A DNA stretch of 64,000 bases, from positions 310,001 through 374,000 of the forward strand of contig JAJSPD010000008.1 in NCBI GenBank assembly GCA_021307315.1. Direction: 5' to 3'. This document shows positions 37,089 through 49,370 of this stretch, piece after piece. A model generated the notes under the pieces. It saw only the letters and a list, made by a program, of their open reading frames with translations, did not search any database and was not told the DNA's origin. Positions within the stretch are counted from its first letter, which is position 1. The number at the start of each line of letters is the position of its first letter. Position numbers and translations under genes: made by a program. Origin of the DNA: Bisporella sp. PMI_857. Lineage: Eukaryota > Ascomycota > Leotiomycetes > Helotiales > Helotiaceae.

Positions 37089-39173
37089 TCAAACGTTCTC
37101 CCTTGCAGTGATCGGTACTGTATCATCACAATTACTCCAGACACCGCCCATGCCTTGCCCTTCAAATGCCATACGTTGTTGATGTAGCATGGAATCTAAA
37201 TTCCATGCCACCCTCTTGAAATTTTCTCCCCACCCATGCTTCTGAAAGGCGCCTACCACGATGTCAAGTACTAGACTAACCAAAATAATAAGCAATCCCA
37301 CGCTCAAGATAATCGCAATCCCCAGGACGGAAAATGATTGGTAAGCGCCGATGTTACGGACAATCTGCTGTTTGCACATAGCTTTGGCAGCCTCGGCTTC
37401 TGTATTGTTTATTGGAAGCTGAATTGACCCCCAAGGCGCTATACCGCTCGAGTTTTTGGAGGCAAACGAAAGCATCATAGCTTGCAAGCCGGAAAGTGCT
37501 GTATCGAACCACCCTGCTGCTTCGATCTGCCACTGATTTGTTGGTACGGCTGGAGCTAAAAGAAGAACAACCGATTCCTGAGATTTTAGGCTAGAGGCCC
37601 CTAGTCCTTCTACACTGTCGAACATAGTGCTCCATGACGCGGACGTCATTAGCAGCTTGGCTATTGCGAGTTGTTTTGTATTTAATCCAAGACTCTGTAT
37701 TTCATTTGCGACATTCAACCAGCTTCCAAGAGAAGTTAGAATATTCGTGTCAGGATTAAGGATTTGGTATTGCTCTGTGCATGCCATTGCTGTGTTGAGA
37801 CTATCAGAATTGTAGAAAGTTGAATTTGTGTAGGGATTGTCAAGTATCCGATGCGCTGCGAAAAAATGGATCATCCACGGGGTTATAATATGATACACTA
37901 TTTCCTCCTAGGAAAAAGAGACTTGCATCAGCATCTGTCTTATTCAGATCTGGGATCGGTGTCCATGATTTCGCATCGACGCCAAGTAGGTACCGAAAAG
38001 CCCTGGAAATATTAGCTCTAATTCAGAGGGCAAAACATTATCAACTATCATACCAGAGAGAATATCCGACATTGCCATTGGGAACAGCATCTGATGAATG
38101 ATATGTAGCTTGGCCAATATATGATTGTCCCAGGTTATAGTAGTATTCAGTGTGGGAGCCTAGATCTGTCGTTATGATTCGGTCAGTAATGTTTAAGACT
38201 GAGCAGGTAACAACTTTGCGATATTTGATTCTGCTTTCTGGGACAGAATTGATGCCAAAATGAAGATGTGAATCAAGCCAATCCGTCTTCATTTCATATG
38301 CGGTATCTAAACCTAGCAGACATCTCGAGCTCTCAAATGGACAGGTCGCATTGTCTCTTGTCGTATATGGAAGGCTTGAAACGACAAAAGTGCCACAAGA
38401 AAGGCTATTTTGCGCGGAATCTCCGTAGCAGCTCCGCGCATAGTTCTTTGCCGTAATTGACTTTTTGACGCCCCAGATACTTCGGGCCATGCTCTCGAGC
38501 TTAAGTTGATCTGGGTCACTTGGCTGCGTCCCTATACCAGGATCTCCGAGTTAGTTTGTCTATTCGAGAATATCCCTCTAGCATCGGCCAGTTATCGGGG
38601 CAAATTATGCTTGAGGCTTGTCTAGAGAGAATGTGTGGGTAGTGAAAGTAACAGAGCTAATGAACTGTCTAATCTTGCGAATTATGCTTTCAAAGTCTGA
38701 CACTTACAGCTCCAGTACCCGCACTCAGCCTCCTGTATCCGCACTTGGCTCGCTGTATAACTTGGTGCTGCAACTTTTGCAGACAGAACGCTAGCAGCTG
38801 TGAAACCCAGAAAGCATACAAGAGGTGGTACCGCAGAGACTGCCATGCGAAGCCAATTGAGTCGTGCGTTGCTCCCCCAAGAGTAGGCGATCCGGAATAT
38901 CTGCCACGAGGCACCAACAGCGCTTGAGTTATTTCGATAAACTATCTGGTGCTGATGATACAGACCATCTTTTGGAATTCTGCTTGATTTTATCTGATGG
39001 ATCGCAAAGGCAACAATGGACCAGAAACGACCGCCGACGATCGCGATGAAAGTTGCCAGACCAGAAATGAGGATAGCCCCATCACGAACACTAAGAGTTA
39101 AAGTTGATGCTTTCCAACCTTCATACGAGTGGTTTTGCCAGAAGCCTGTCGCTATTGTCACATTTCCTGCCAT
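37089..39173 (-). CDS. fungal-specific multi-pass membrane protein of unknown function
   Basis: A large membrane protein of a family common in ascomycetes but uncharacterised. ATG at 39173 leads to GFWQNHSYEGWKASTLTLSV and RDGAILISGLATFIAIVGG (helix 1), FWSIVAFAIHQI, DGLYHQHQIVYRNNSSA, a helix around VPPLVCFLGFTAASVLSAKV, then a long Cys- and Asn-rich segment predicted outside (SCGTFVVSSLPYTTRDNATC, YYYNLGQSYIGQA). It ends with QSFSVLGIAIILSVGLLIIL as a final helix and a cytoplasmic tail to 37089. Introns are inferred near 38700-38530 (GT donor after CGYWSC), 38040-38000 and about 37900. Several potential N-glycosylation sites are present. It lies next to easC, but nothing ties it to alkaloid synthesis. 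Confidence 0.7.
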
Positions 39174-39956
39174 TTTTGAAATAGAGGCTGATGCTCTTTG
39201 GCTGCCAGGTTGTCCTCTGTACTGCCAGAGTCAGGAATCAGTCGCGTAAAGGCTGGGGTTATTTAGCATCCTGCAAACATCAGCTCTGATATCCCGATGC
39301 GATAATAGTAGAAGGTTTTGCCCGAAGGCCAGGGCAGAGAAAGCAGTCAGCCTCGTCAACACAGAGGCTCGACGGGCCCTGCCGTCCAAGGCCAGCATCT
39401 CGAATGAAGCCATTCATTTTTCCTCCCCTAGTTAGGAATCATCGCAGAGGATGTGCCACTCGTGATACGCCTCAACCCAAGCTCTTGCTTTGGCTTCTAT
39501 TTAGCTTCGAAAATCATCGGCTGGGTGGATCTGTGAGTGGCTCGCTTCCGGGGCTGAGAAGCATCTGCCGTCTCAATATTCTTGGCAGACTCTCGCTCGC
39601 TAGATAGATGCAGCAGGGCAGGCTAGCCCTTCGGTGTATAACAAAACTGAGGCTTTGTGAAGAGCTAGAACACTCTTCGCATACTATTTCGGGGATCGCG
39701 GGATAGATGCTTTTGCCTTTGACTGAGATACAAGGCACTCTGACCAGTTAGACTGATGTGATTTGAGTAGGTGTGGTCTGATAGCTAATCCCGGCCGAGA
39801 TACTGATTTCTCGTTCCTCTGGCTTTTCTCTAAAAGCCGGGTAGAAACCCACGACGCTCCATAAAGCTAGAATCACTTCCTTCCTAGTTTTGCTCCTTTT
39901 TGTATTATTTCTGTTCGTATATTCTGGAGGTGTCTCTCTGACTCTGCCTCTATACA
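39174..39956. other. intergenic region (divergent promoters)
   Basis: About 780 bases between the divergent membrane-protein gene and the Cys-rich repeat protein. Immediately before 39957 another frame encodes a hydrophobic, leader-like stretch (VLLLFVLFLFVYSGG at about 39887-39931), which may be the signal peptide of the downstream protein displaced by one base or an unrecognised exon. Confidence 0.45.
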
Positions 39957-41280
39957 ATGGGCGATGCAAATCTTGCCGCATGCGCAACCTTGCAGCTCAT
40001 CACCTCAACATGTAATGTACTTACTCCAGGATTCTCTACAATCACAAATGATTACTCCCTAGCAGAGTGCTATTGCTACAACAGGCAGGGTTGGAATCCT
40101 AATTTCTATGATGCCGTGTACGTTAGCTGCATCAATTACTACCTCACAGCTTCTCCGACTGTGCTTGCGAGCTTCGTCAATGCTGGAAATACCATACACA
40201 CTGCTCCTTGTAGCGAACTAGGCAACTTCAAACCTAACGTGTACGTTTTATGCTTATATTACTGAGGTCGTAATATTAATGTCTTTTAAGGGATTCTGGG
40301 CCAATTACAACAGGTCCTGGGATACTTGCCTGTTCATCTTTGGATGGCTATTACGGCGGTTGTAACTCCAAGACTCCAGGTTTTAGCACTATAACAAATC
40401 CCATCGATTTAGCACGATGCCTATGCTATTCCCAGGACATCTGGCAGCCAAATGCGTTTGATTCTCCATGGAGGACTTGTGCTTCCTATCTCTACACTGC
40501 TAATCCAACCGCCTACCAGACGCTCTTTGGTACTGGAGTTCTACAGACACAGCCATGCGGTATTATTGGTGACATAAAGCATACTACCTCAATAAACCCA
40601 GGACCATCTCCTGGTCCAAGCCCGAGCCCTAACCGCCCAAGTCAATCCAACCCAGGACTGTCAGTTCCAAGTCCAACCACCCCTGTGGCTCCGTCATCAA
40701 ATACTCCAAACATTCCAAATACGCCATCTGCCTCAGGTACGTCAGTTTCCGCTTTTCCTACTTCGACTGCGGTTCCAAGTTCCAAGTCAACCTCAAAAAG
40801 CCAATCCATCATCCAGTCAAGTTCTGATACTTTATTAGGGCCTCTACAAGGTTCACCCAGTCCTTCAGTGACAGTTGCAGCATTACTTCCAAGCTTTACC
40901 CAGAACTCTGGGACCACAACTTTTATATCAAACGCCAAAAATCCTCTGACAAACCCTGCCTGCTCCGCCATACAGGCCATCCAAAACAGCTGCCTTCTCC
41001 GCAGCCCGGGTTTCACGACGATAACCGAATTCAAGACCGCAGCATCTTGTCTCTGTTATTCTGTGTTGTATGGCAACCATCAAAATACGATTCTGTCTGG
41101 GCTGGGTGTGTAAGTTACCTGAGTACTGAGTTCCCTGCCGAGTATTCCGTTGCTGCGAGCACAAATCCAGCTGGTTATACGGCACCTTGTAGCTTTGCTG
41201 GTGATGTACTTGCGGGAAGCCAGACTGTGCCTGGAAGCGGGGGTCGAGAACTTCAAGTGCAGCAGGAATTGTCACAGTGA
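39957..41280 (+). CDS. secreted Cys-rich protein with three copies of a TPGFSTIT module
   Basis: Three homologous modules of about 85-90 residues are readable. Module 1 (39972-40250) has CNVLTPGFSTIT, AECYCYN, WNPNFYD and APCSELG. Module 2 (40325-40580) has CNSKTPGFSTIT, ARCLCYS, WQPNAFD, CASYLYTANPTAYQ and QPCGIIGD. Module 3 (40955-41215) has CLLRSPGFTTIT, ASCLCYS, WQPSKYDSVWAGC and APCSFAGD. A Pro/Ser/Thr-rich linker of about 115 residues separates modules 2 and 3. Regular Cys spacing indicates extracellular disulfide-bonded domains. An intron lies at about 40240-40290, and a frame change or short intron near 41065 inside module 3. I do not recognise a named domain; a wall-associated or effector-like role is conceivable. 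The start at 39957 lacks a leader unless the hydrophobic stretch just upstream belongs to it. Confidence 0.65.
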
Positions 41281-41554
41281 CCAGGGCAGATTCTGGAGCC
41301 AGAGTTAATCATATTCAGGTAAGAGTCCGTCGGAAGCCATCTCTGACATAAATTTGCTAACAACTGAGAAGGGCGGGAAAGGCCTTATCATGATATGTGT
41401 CTATGTGGTGTTTCTAACTGTTTTCAATGCCTTGGTAGTATAGCTGGGATGGTGTTTGTTAATCAGAATTCATACAATTAGCATAAGCCCATGCCCTTAT
41501 CTTGCATTACGTACTATACAGTCTTGACCCCTCCACCAGCATAGAATATAGTAT

Positions 41555-43333
41555 TCAAGAAGATCTAGCTAAGCTTGCTACAGCCCGAGCCGCAAGTACC
41601 CGGCCAGGGCCTCGGCTCTGAGAAATTTCCCCAATCTCTTTAGCTTTTTTTCTAACATTCTCTGCCTCTTCACTATCCCCTAGAACTCTCTCGAAAGCTG
41701 GGATCAATTCTTCTGCTTTCCATGTGGGCGCTGCTTTCTTGTTGGCCCATATACCTACTCCAAGATACTCAATCTTCACGGCATTATCGTAGAGATCCAC
41801 CCACAACGGGAGAACCAGGTGCGGAACTCCAGTTCTGTCAAAATGTCAACATATTTTCTCAGGAAGCTCCTCAAAACTTTCTTACCCGAGAGCTTCATTG
41901 AAGCAATTTGCTCCTCCATGATGCACAAATAGCACAATGTTCCCAGTCTCTAAGAGAGAAGCAGGGTCAATTGAAATCCAATTCTCTATTCTCAGTCTTC
42001 CGTTTTGCAGTTCTTCTGAGAGATTCCCAAGAAAGTTTCCCTCCCACTCCCGTTGAGGTCCCAGATAATGCGGCGAGGTTGGATCAATGACTAGGACATT
42101 GTGTTTATCCTCGCGTTTGTTAAACTTCCATAGAACCTGAACTTTGAATTTGTCGAGGACAAATTTAACAGCTTCGGCCATCTCATTGGCTCCCTCTTCA
42201 TCATACAAGACTGAGCTTCCTAGATTCACTAGAACAGTGGGAGCACGTTGTAGCCATGCTGCTAAATCAGAATCTTGCTCAGTGGCAGGAGCAGAAGAGC
42301 GGTAGATAGGGCCCGCATGATATCACTTGCCGGGGTATCCAATACAATGGGTATTCTACCTCCGGCATATATTGAGCAATCCAAGGAGCGCGGGTTTGAC
42401 CAATATTCATTAAGGTGGATGGATTTTTGATTCCATTAGCCTTCAGAATCTTACGCTTACCCCTAAGATCGGGAGTCGCTAGTGCGCTGTACAGGAATCG
42501 GAGAAATCAAAGTATTGCTGGTATTAGATGCCATGGAACGGGATATTGGTACCCCGAGCTCGTCCTGAGAATTTTTTTAAATACATTACGCATCGAAATG
42601 AGATAGGAAGAGTACTAACGCAGGATACTTCCATAATACAGAAGCCCATGGTTGCTGGTCGGCAAAATTGTCTTTTAGAGAGTTGGGCGTAATTATCGCG
42701 AATTTCCGTCCTTGGGCCTGTATAGCGCTACAAGTAGTTCATTTAGAATGGCTTTATGGCATCGCTTCCATGTCTCACTCACTCTATTCCTGGGGAAAAC
42801 ATTGGCTCCACAGCGACAACCATAGGGTCAACCTCGTCCAAAAGACGAAGAACATCTCGATATGTCTCTAGATACTCATCTACGCTCCACGGCATTAAAA
42901 AAATCTGCAGGTTCTTCAAAAACTTGGACAGCCCAAAAAGTCCGGGTGAGTTAAGTAAGTCATGAAAGAACAATCCTTGAGCTGCGATCGATTCTGCATA
43001 AGGGAGTCCCTTGAGAGGGTGGAACGTAACTTTCTGGGGACCCTTTGAACCGAATCTGGAGATGTGTTCCACTGCTTTTGAAAGCTTAGGATATGAACCA
43101 TAATGTATCTCAATGTCCGGGTACTCGGCCGCAAGGGCGTGGGTTGTTGCCAGAACAACATTTGATAGGCCAGGTGGACAAGTGGACAAGAAGAGAACAG
43201 TATTGTTGCGACCGATTCTATGTGGCTTTGGGCCATCCTGCTCGGTTGACCGCGTCGATAAAAGAATGGCAGCAATTCCGAGAACTACGGCGAAAGGGAA
43301 GAAGAGCCTAGGTCTATACATGTTTCGTGACAC
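41555..43333 (-). CDS. GT1-family UDP-glycosyltransferase (fungal UGT)
   Basis: Transfers a sugar from a UDP-sugar to a small molecule or lipid. ATG at 43333 gives an N-terminal signal-anchor (FFPFAVVLGIAAILLST), then NTVLFLSTCPPGLSNVVLA, the donor/acceptor-proximal N-domain start, and VDEYLETYRDVLRLLDEVDP. The middle (about 42780-42230) is read in short pieces in several frames and includes DNFADQQPWASVLWKY. The C-domain has LGSSVLYDEEGANEMAEAV, LFVHHGGANCFNEALG (UDP-binding HHGG signature), and after an intron VLPLWVDLYDNAVKIEYLG and a C-terminal helix. HHGGANCF is diagnostic for this fungal UGT branch. Acceptor is unknown; proximity to the ergot cluster (5 kb away, two genes between) makes alkaloid glycosylation a speculative option. 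Confidence 0.8.
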
Positions 43334-43801
43334 CGGGTTTTACCTCATTCTAGTTTTAAAGAAAGTGAATATGGAAGGTGTTGAAGAGTAAAACTATAAG
43401 AGAAGTTACGACCTCTTGTCCAAAAGGTTAGAATTGCATTTGGTCCGTGTATGTTAGCGCGTATTTTAGCGTTCTCAGCACGATTTTTCATTCGACAATA
43501 AACACGACACAAATGAGTGCCACAGAAGTGCTTGGCACGCCAAGATCGCTTACTTACCCACATTAATCCCAACTAGAAAGGAGGCAATCCTAGCATCCTA
43601 GCGTTAATTGCACCACAGTGGACGTTAACTACCTCAAAACCCACATACGCGTAATACGTTTTGAATATTACTCGAATGATGCATATCCTTGATCGGCTGG
43701 CTTCTGAGCTATTGTCAAGGGCGATATTCAACTTAGCGGGAACTATTGGGCTATAAAAGCACTTCGATTGAGAACTACCAGGCGTATGTAATCATTGTTG
43801 C
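43334..43801. other. intergenic region
   Basis: Presumed promoter of the glycosyltransferase. A 75-codon minus frame at 43345-43572 is unsupported. Confidence 0.35.
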
Positions 43802-45503
43802 ATGCTTGAGCCGGCCGTTAACTGGCAAACCGCAGGAGTTTCCAACGATTGCATTTTGAGGTCAATATTTGAGAGTGGAGCTATTAATTTTCTTGACCCT
43901 CAGACCCACCCACCGTCAAAAGGAGAAGATATCAATTGGAAAAATTATGAAGAGAAGTACGCATTATGGGAGAATTCGAAAGTGGAGAATGTGAGCGATA
44001 CACTGACCGCAAGGCTGTTACTTGCACAAACACTAGGTTTCCCAAGAAAATAACATCACTCTCAGACTAGATGTGGCTCTCAGATCGTTGATCGACACAC
44101 GGTGTCACTAGAAATATGCGAAGCATCGGCTCGTATGCTAGATGGAGGGAGATTCTTGAACTGCCTACTTCCCGAGGAGCTAGATAGTAATATCGAAGTG
44201 CATTCTTCGTCGTTGCAGATGAGTGCAGGATACACCGAGATGGTTAGAGGTATGGTCAGCGACGTTGATGTCAACAAGGAAGTCGCATTATTTGGCCAAA
44301 CCTCTACAGCTGGTTGCGCGAACTAACCATGTCTCAAATTTTAAATTACTTCTTGGAAAAGGAGAAAATGTCCACGGCTTTGGTGGGAATTTCAGTGCAA
44401 TTAGCCTGGATAGCTATACCTTTAGTTATGGACGGCCTGCACACAACGGTGATTCGCATGAATTTGTCATTGCTCCTCTTGAAAGAGCAGCTGCAAAAGC
44501 AAATAGTGAGATAATCAAGTGCCTTCTTGATCATCAAAGCATCTCGACAGAATCATTCCCTAGACCCGAATTTGATATTGCTATTGAAGCAGCGGCATAT
44601 TATGGCCACCCGAAAGCGACTGTCCAACTTATAGGTGCGGCAGGAATTGACATAGATATTCCTTCGGATACCCACTACTTGGTGATCTATGAGGCTTGTG
44701 AGCAATGTCATAGCGACGTCGTGCGGCTAATAATCAAGAGAGGGTTCGATAGGGTTATGGAAAATTTTAGCCCACGAGACTCACGAAATTAGTCAAGCTA
44801 ACAAGCAGCAATGATCATCGCAGCACTACAAAACTACTTCTCGAAAAATTGTACACATATGAAGGTTCTGAGAGGAAAGAGCTGGGTAACCAGCACTGCT
44901 AGTCTTCCAATACGCCAGTGTGTAGCATCTGGCCACGGATAAGTCGTACAGATCTTTCTCGATTATGGTGTAGGTATAAATGATCTTTTTAACTCTGTTT
45001 AAAAGAAGTGGGCAGATAATCATGACTATGGTCAGTAAATTTCTGAGCAAAAGCCAAGCCTGTGCTAACAGCAAATCTCTGTAGTATGGAGAGAAATTCG
45101 AAAGGAGCATTTGCTTGAAACCGCTACAAATAATCACCAATTGCATGTGTTCCCCTTTCTATTATGTAGGGGGGAGGATCTCAAGACTGAAGTTATTGAA
45201 GGTTAGAGTGTAGGAGACAGTGCGCTCGAAGCAGCAGTTGAATGTCAGATGGCCGAGTTTATCCAAGCACTTGCTGATGCTAGCGTTGATATCCGACGCC
45301 CCGATTTCATCAAGAAGGCTAGAAGATTTAGATTGACTGAATCATTGAAACTACTTCCGGAGCTCGATCCTATTTCGGATTCCTCAGATCATACTGGCCC
45401 ATTGACCTGGGCCGGTAAGAAGATGGATATTTACAACGGACCAGTAAATATACACAAAGGCCCAGACATCCATGTGAATCTTGAATGGCTTGGAAGATGT
45501 TAG
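43802..45503 (+). pseudogene. degenerate ankyrin-repeat protein
   Basis: Fragments of ankyrin-type repeats lie in plus-strand frames: MSAGYTEMVRGMVSDVDVN (44220-44280), LVARTNHVSNFKLLLGKGEN, APLERAAAKANSEIIKCLLD, IAIEAAAYYGHPKATVQLIG and EACEQCHSDVVRLIIKRGFD (44300-44740), then EAAVECQMAEFIQALADASV and a polar tail at 45240-45503. The alternating A-A-x-x-G and helix-turn pattern is clear though individual repeats are weak. The frames are broken by stops near 44320 and 44790-45230, with about 450 bases in between lacking repeats. A genuine decayed gene seems likely; unannotated introns could explain part of it. Ankyrin proteins mediate protein contacts and the specific role is unknown. Confidence 0.5.
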
Positions 45504-46804
45504 GTCAGTTAAAAATCTTAAAAAACCATAGAGGATATCATCAATCACCTGCTCTCGGTATAGCGCTTGAAGAAGGCATTATTCTTTGGTAAATTGATAA
45601 TTTCATCCTCTTATCCCAATGATATTGATCATTTTCAGAAACTCGAATCACGATTAGCTGTCATCGAATGTCACCGGCTTTATCCACAAGGAAATAGATA
45701 TATACTGATCACACAGTCAAACTTTCCAGCCGTTTTCCCTCGCGAAACAAAGAAAGAACCCAGTCACTCTGACTGCCCTTCGAAATCTTATTTCTTCAAT
45801 AAAGAGGATAGTCCTGTTTTTCAAGTCTTCTGTGTAATCTCTTTGATAATCTTAAGCAATTAGATCTTTGAAGTTGGAAGCAGGCTTATGATTTGCCCAG
45901 GTATCATATCTGAGTGTGCCATCCATAAGATACCTACCTGAACTAGAAGAAGGGTAGACTATTCCCACTACATCGGTATCTACCAAAATCATTACTGGCT
46001 CGAACATGCCTCTGCTGAAACCCCATAATTCTGAAGCTCTTCATACCGCGAACAATCCTTTGCTTCCTCCGTATTGGCTCGTAACAACAGCCGATGCGCC
46101 TCAAGGAACAACACCCCCCCCCCCCCAAACCAATAAAAGCACTTCTGAAATGTTAAGCTACAAAGAAGAAAAAGAAGATAGTCATGCTTGGTACGAATAT
46201 AGAGATTGCATAGACGCGATTAGATTCTGAACACGACAAAATGGTATTGATTCAGGCGATGCCGAGGTGTCACCTAAAGGAAATAGAGAAACAATTTAAT
46301 ACTACACAGGATAAGTGTCTGGTTATGTTATTTTATAAATATGGACCACCACGCCAGTAGCTTGATCAGGTGTATTCATAGACTTAGTTATATTATGAAG
46401 GATACTCAGCGTGTATATGCGGGATGCGATGGAGATGATCGGATCTTAATAATATCCAGAGACTGGTCGAGAAACTTGCTTATGATAGCCACAGGAAAAG
46501 ATTGGTTTTAGAGCGGTATGCAAGCCATCGTTACGGTCAGTGTGTGCCACAAACATATCTAAACTTCATTCTTCTGATACGTTTGCACCTGTGACTATAA
46601 CAAACGGTTAAGCCAGTAACTGTCTGATAAAAGGGTTTGAGTTGTAATCTAAACAAAGATCCAAGATCCCCCACATCCATATCACCCCACCTACCAGAAT
46701 AGGCCTAGCACTGGAAGCTCCCTTGTGGCTGCCTTGAGGCTGTGCATTCAAGTCAACATTTAATGATTCTTTGCACACTGAACACAGCAAAATGCGGTCT
46801 CGCA
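45504..46804. other. intergenic region with poly-C tract
   Basis: 1.3 kb with short frames at 45567-45863 and 46006-46230 that have no family resemblance, and the poly-C tract described separately. The right end holds the promoter of the CorA-like gene. Confidence 0.35.
46114..46126. repeat. 13-base poly-C homopolymer
   Basis: Thirteen consecutive C residues on the plus strand, the longest C/G run I noticed in the window. Such runs are hard to sequence accurately and the true length may differ. Confidence 0.85.
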
Positions 46805-49370
46805 ATGCCTCCAGATATTTCCGACGCCCTGGAATCGAGTCCTGACGTTGTCATTAATAAGACGAACGATCTTTTGAATGGTATACTGGCCGAGCTGCAA
46901 AACATTGGCCGCCAGCTGCAACAACAGGATGTACGGCTTGGAGCTGTTGAGAGGCAGATGGGGGGAGGCGTTAAAGATGGCCAGGGCATAGTGGAAGTGG
47001 TAGTTACTTGCTGTTTTTGTTTATAGAGCCATGTTCTGATCCAAGCCCAGAAAAGCCGACAATTTCGTCCGACGCCTCTTCGCGCATTGTGGCGTCCAGT
47101 TTTTGCAGATATTGAAAGTGCCGGCCCTAATCGACACACTATACAGAATGCTCTTCACATATACATAAATGATCTGGTGGGTATCGATCAATTGGACCAC
47201 GAGGATAGGCTGTTCCCTGATATTCCTGTCCGTAAAGCGACAATGGAAGAGGAGAGAGATTGGACACAGCTAGTCGGCAACATATGGAGGTAAGGGCCGT
47301 GCAATCTGGCAAAAGAATCAATCTAAAAGCATAGAATTATAGGCTACCAGAAGATGGACGTCTAGCTTTAAGATTCCAAAAAAGATGTCTTATCCAACCA
47401 TTTCAGAACGGTCCTCACATACCATCGGACCCATTAATAGCCACCAGTTATCTTCATCAACTTGCTTTTGATGAACTGCAGGTCCCAAAACGAGGTGGTT
47501 GGAGATTGCGATCAGAGCTTTCGAGGAGCAATATCTCCATCACGGACTACTTCGGTGGAGGTCTGCCTCCAATTCACTATGATATAAATACAATTGGATA
47601 TTCTGGGCCAACTAATGAAGGCCTTCAAGCACGTATGCACTATATTTCAACTAAACTGCTATTTTCGTCATTTATTCCCATGACTGACCACATTAAGGAG
47701 GTGCCAAATCCAGAGGATCAAGAATGTGCACATTTGGTCCTTGGCGAAGAATCATGTATGTTATTTCCACTAACCAAACATGAAATTTTGTTAAATTTAC
47801 TTTGTAGATCTATCCATGCCTTAGAATATAGAACACTTTCTTTGATGCGACTAACAAAAGCGCTCCAGCCTCATCATATTGAACAAGCCATTGAAGACTA
47901 TCAGCAATGCCGCCGACGCCTGCGAGAGCATCGTTGGGTAGAATGGGATGCTGGCTGTGTTCGATTCCATGTGACTTTCTATCACATCCAGCAGATCAGC
48001 AATTATGATGAGAAATATGCCACACACACCTCCTTTTGGAAGCGTGGCCATCTCCACAGTGACCAAAATCAAAGATTGCTTTGCGAATCGGCATATACTG
48101 TAGGTAAAATCACTGGTTTGTACGCTTTCTCTAACTGAATTAGGCACTACTTATTCCAAATCATGATCGAGGGCTTGAATCTCCACGGGACTACTGGACT
48201 CTTCTTGAGCTGCGACCACAAGGTTTCCTCTGTCTGACAAATAGCATAGTTGGTACGCTTAGCGAAAGCACTGACGTTCTTCTCGTGGCGCTGGCAGTAG
48301 CGGACAAAGCCATGATGAAAATATATCTTCATTGGAGAGATATCATAGAATATTTCGATAATTTAATCAGCGAAAAAGACACCTTCCTCGATCCAGAACG
48401 TCATGATAACCTTCTATCCGATGACGAGTCATTTTCAAGATCTAAGAAATATTTCTGGGCAATTACAACGTTGAAAGAACTTGATGCCAGTGTTTCAGAC
48501 AATCTTTTACAAGTTCGTAGGCTTTTGGATTCAGCAGCACCATCTTCTATTGAGAAGCTGCATATAGCTGAATTTGAAGATGCCCGGTACTGTTTGAAGA
48601 TTCGGTATCATGAACTCGAGGAAGTAGCTACCAAATTACGAGAAAAGCGTCAGGAAGCAACCGATCTCCGAGATGGAGTAGGTTATTTTGCCCTACCGTT
48701 ATCATTTCTGATAATTGCTGATCTGCCGACTAGCTTTTTAGTGCCAGTGCTGTAATGGAAAGTCGAGCGGCAACAAGACTAGGAGAAAATGTGAAATTGC
48801 TTACATTTGTCAGCATTTTCTTTCTCCCTCTGTCGTTCTGTATGGTAAGTCTCTGCCGCCTCATTTCCGTCGCAACACTTAATCAAGTACTCATTATATC
48901 CGTGCTCTTAGTCATTGTGGTCCATCAATACGCTGTTTTCGCTGAACGCACTCGCTATTGTCACGCCCATTGTCGCCATCTCAACATACTTTGTCGTCTT
49001 CAATATAGATTCCATCGCTCATCTTTTTCGCTTCATCTATGGCAGTGTCCTATACAACACGATCTCTTCCATGAAACGGGACGAAAGCAATACTTGGAAA
49101 GAGCGTGGCAGAGCCTTTGAGAGGTACTCTTCACTACAGAGACAACATAATAAGCCTTCAGATTGGAGGCTTGTCCAGTATGTTATAATGAGACCGTGGA
49201 CCTTGTTCACAGGACAATCGAAGCCATCGAACAAAGTAGCACCTATGGAGTCAAATAATGACTATGAGAAGCCTGGACTCGAGTCAGAAGGCACTGGTCT
49301 CTCGAGTCTGTCTCCATCCTTGAGGCTCTGGAAGCGCAGAACCATGGGAAATCAAACTGCCGTACCTTGA
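46805..49370 (+). CDS. CorA-like fungal membrane protein
   Basis: A cytoplasmic region of about 600 residues followed by two C-terminal helices, as in the fungal CorA-like (Mg2+/Zn2+ transporter-like) group. ATG at 46805 starts a coiled coil (LLNGILAELQNIGRQLQQQD). Later are HIYINDLVGIDQLDHEDRLF, an intron at about 47288-47340 joining LPEDGRLALRFQKRCL, the frame 47506-48138, and IYLHWRDIIEYFDNLISEKD. The long helix before the membrane has LREKRQEATDLRDG, then RAATRLGENVKLLTFVSIFF and LPLSFCM. An intron (48845-48911) leads to SLWSINTLFSLNALAIVTPI. Where bacterial CorA has GMN between the helices, this protein has an SLWSIN segment, usual for this fungal branch, so ion transport is not assured. 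Frame changes are needed near 47100 and 48140-48250. Confidence 0.75.
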
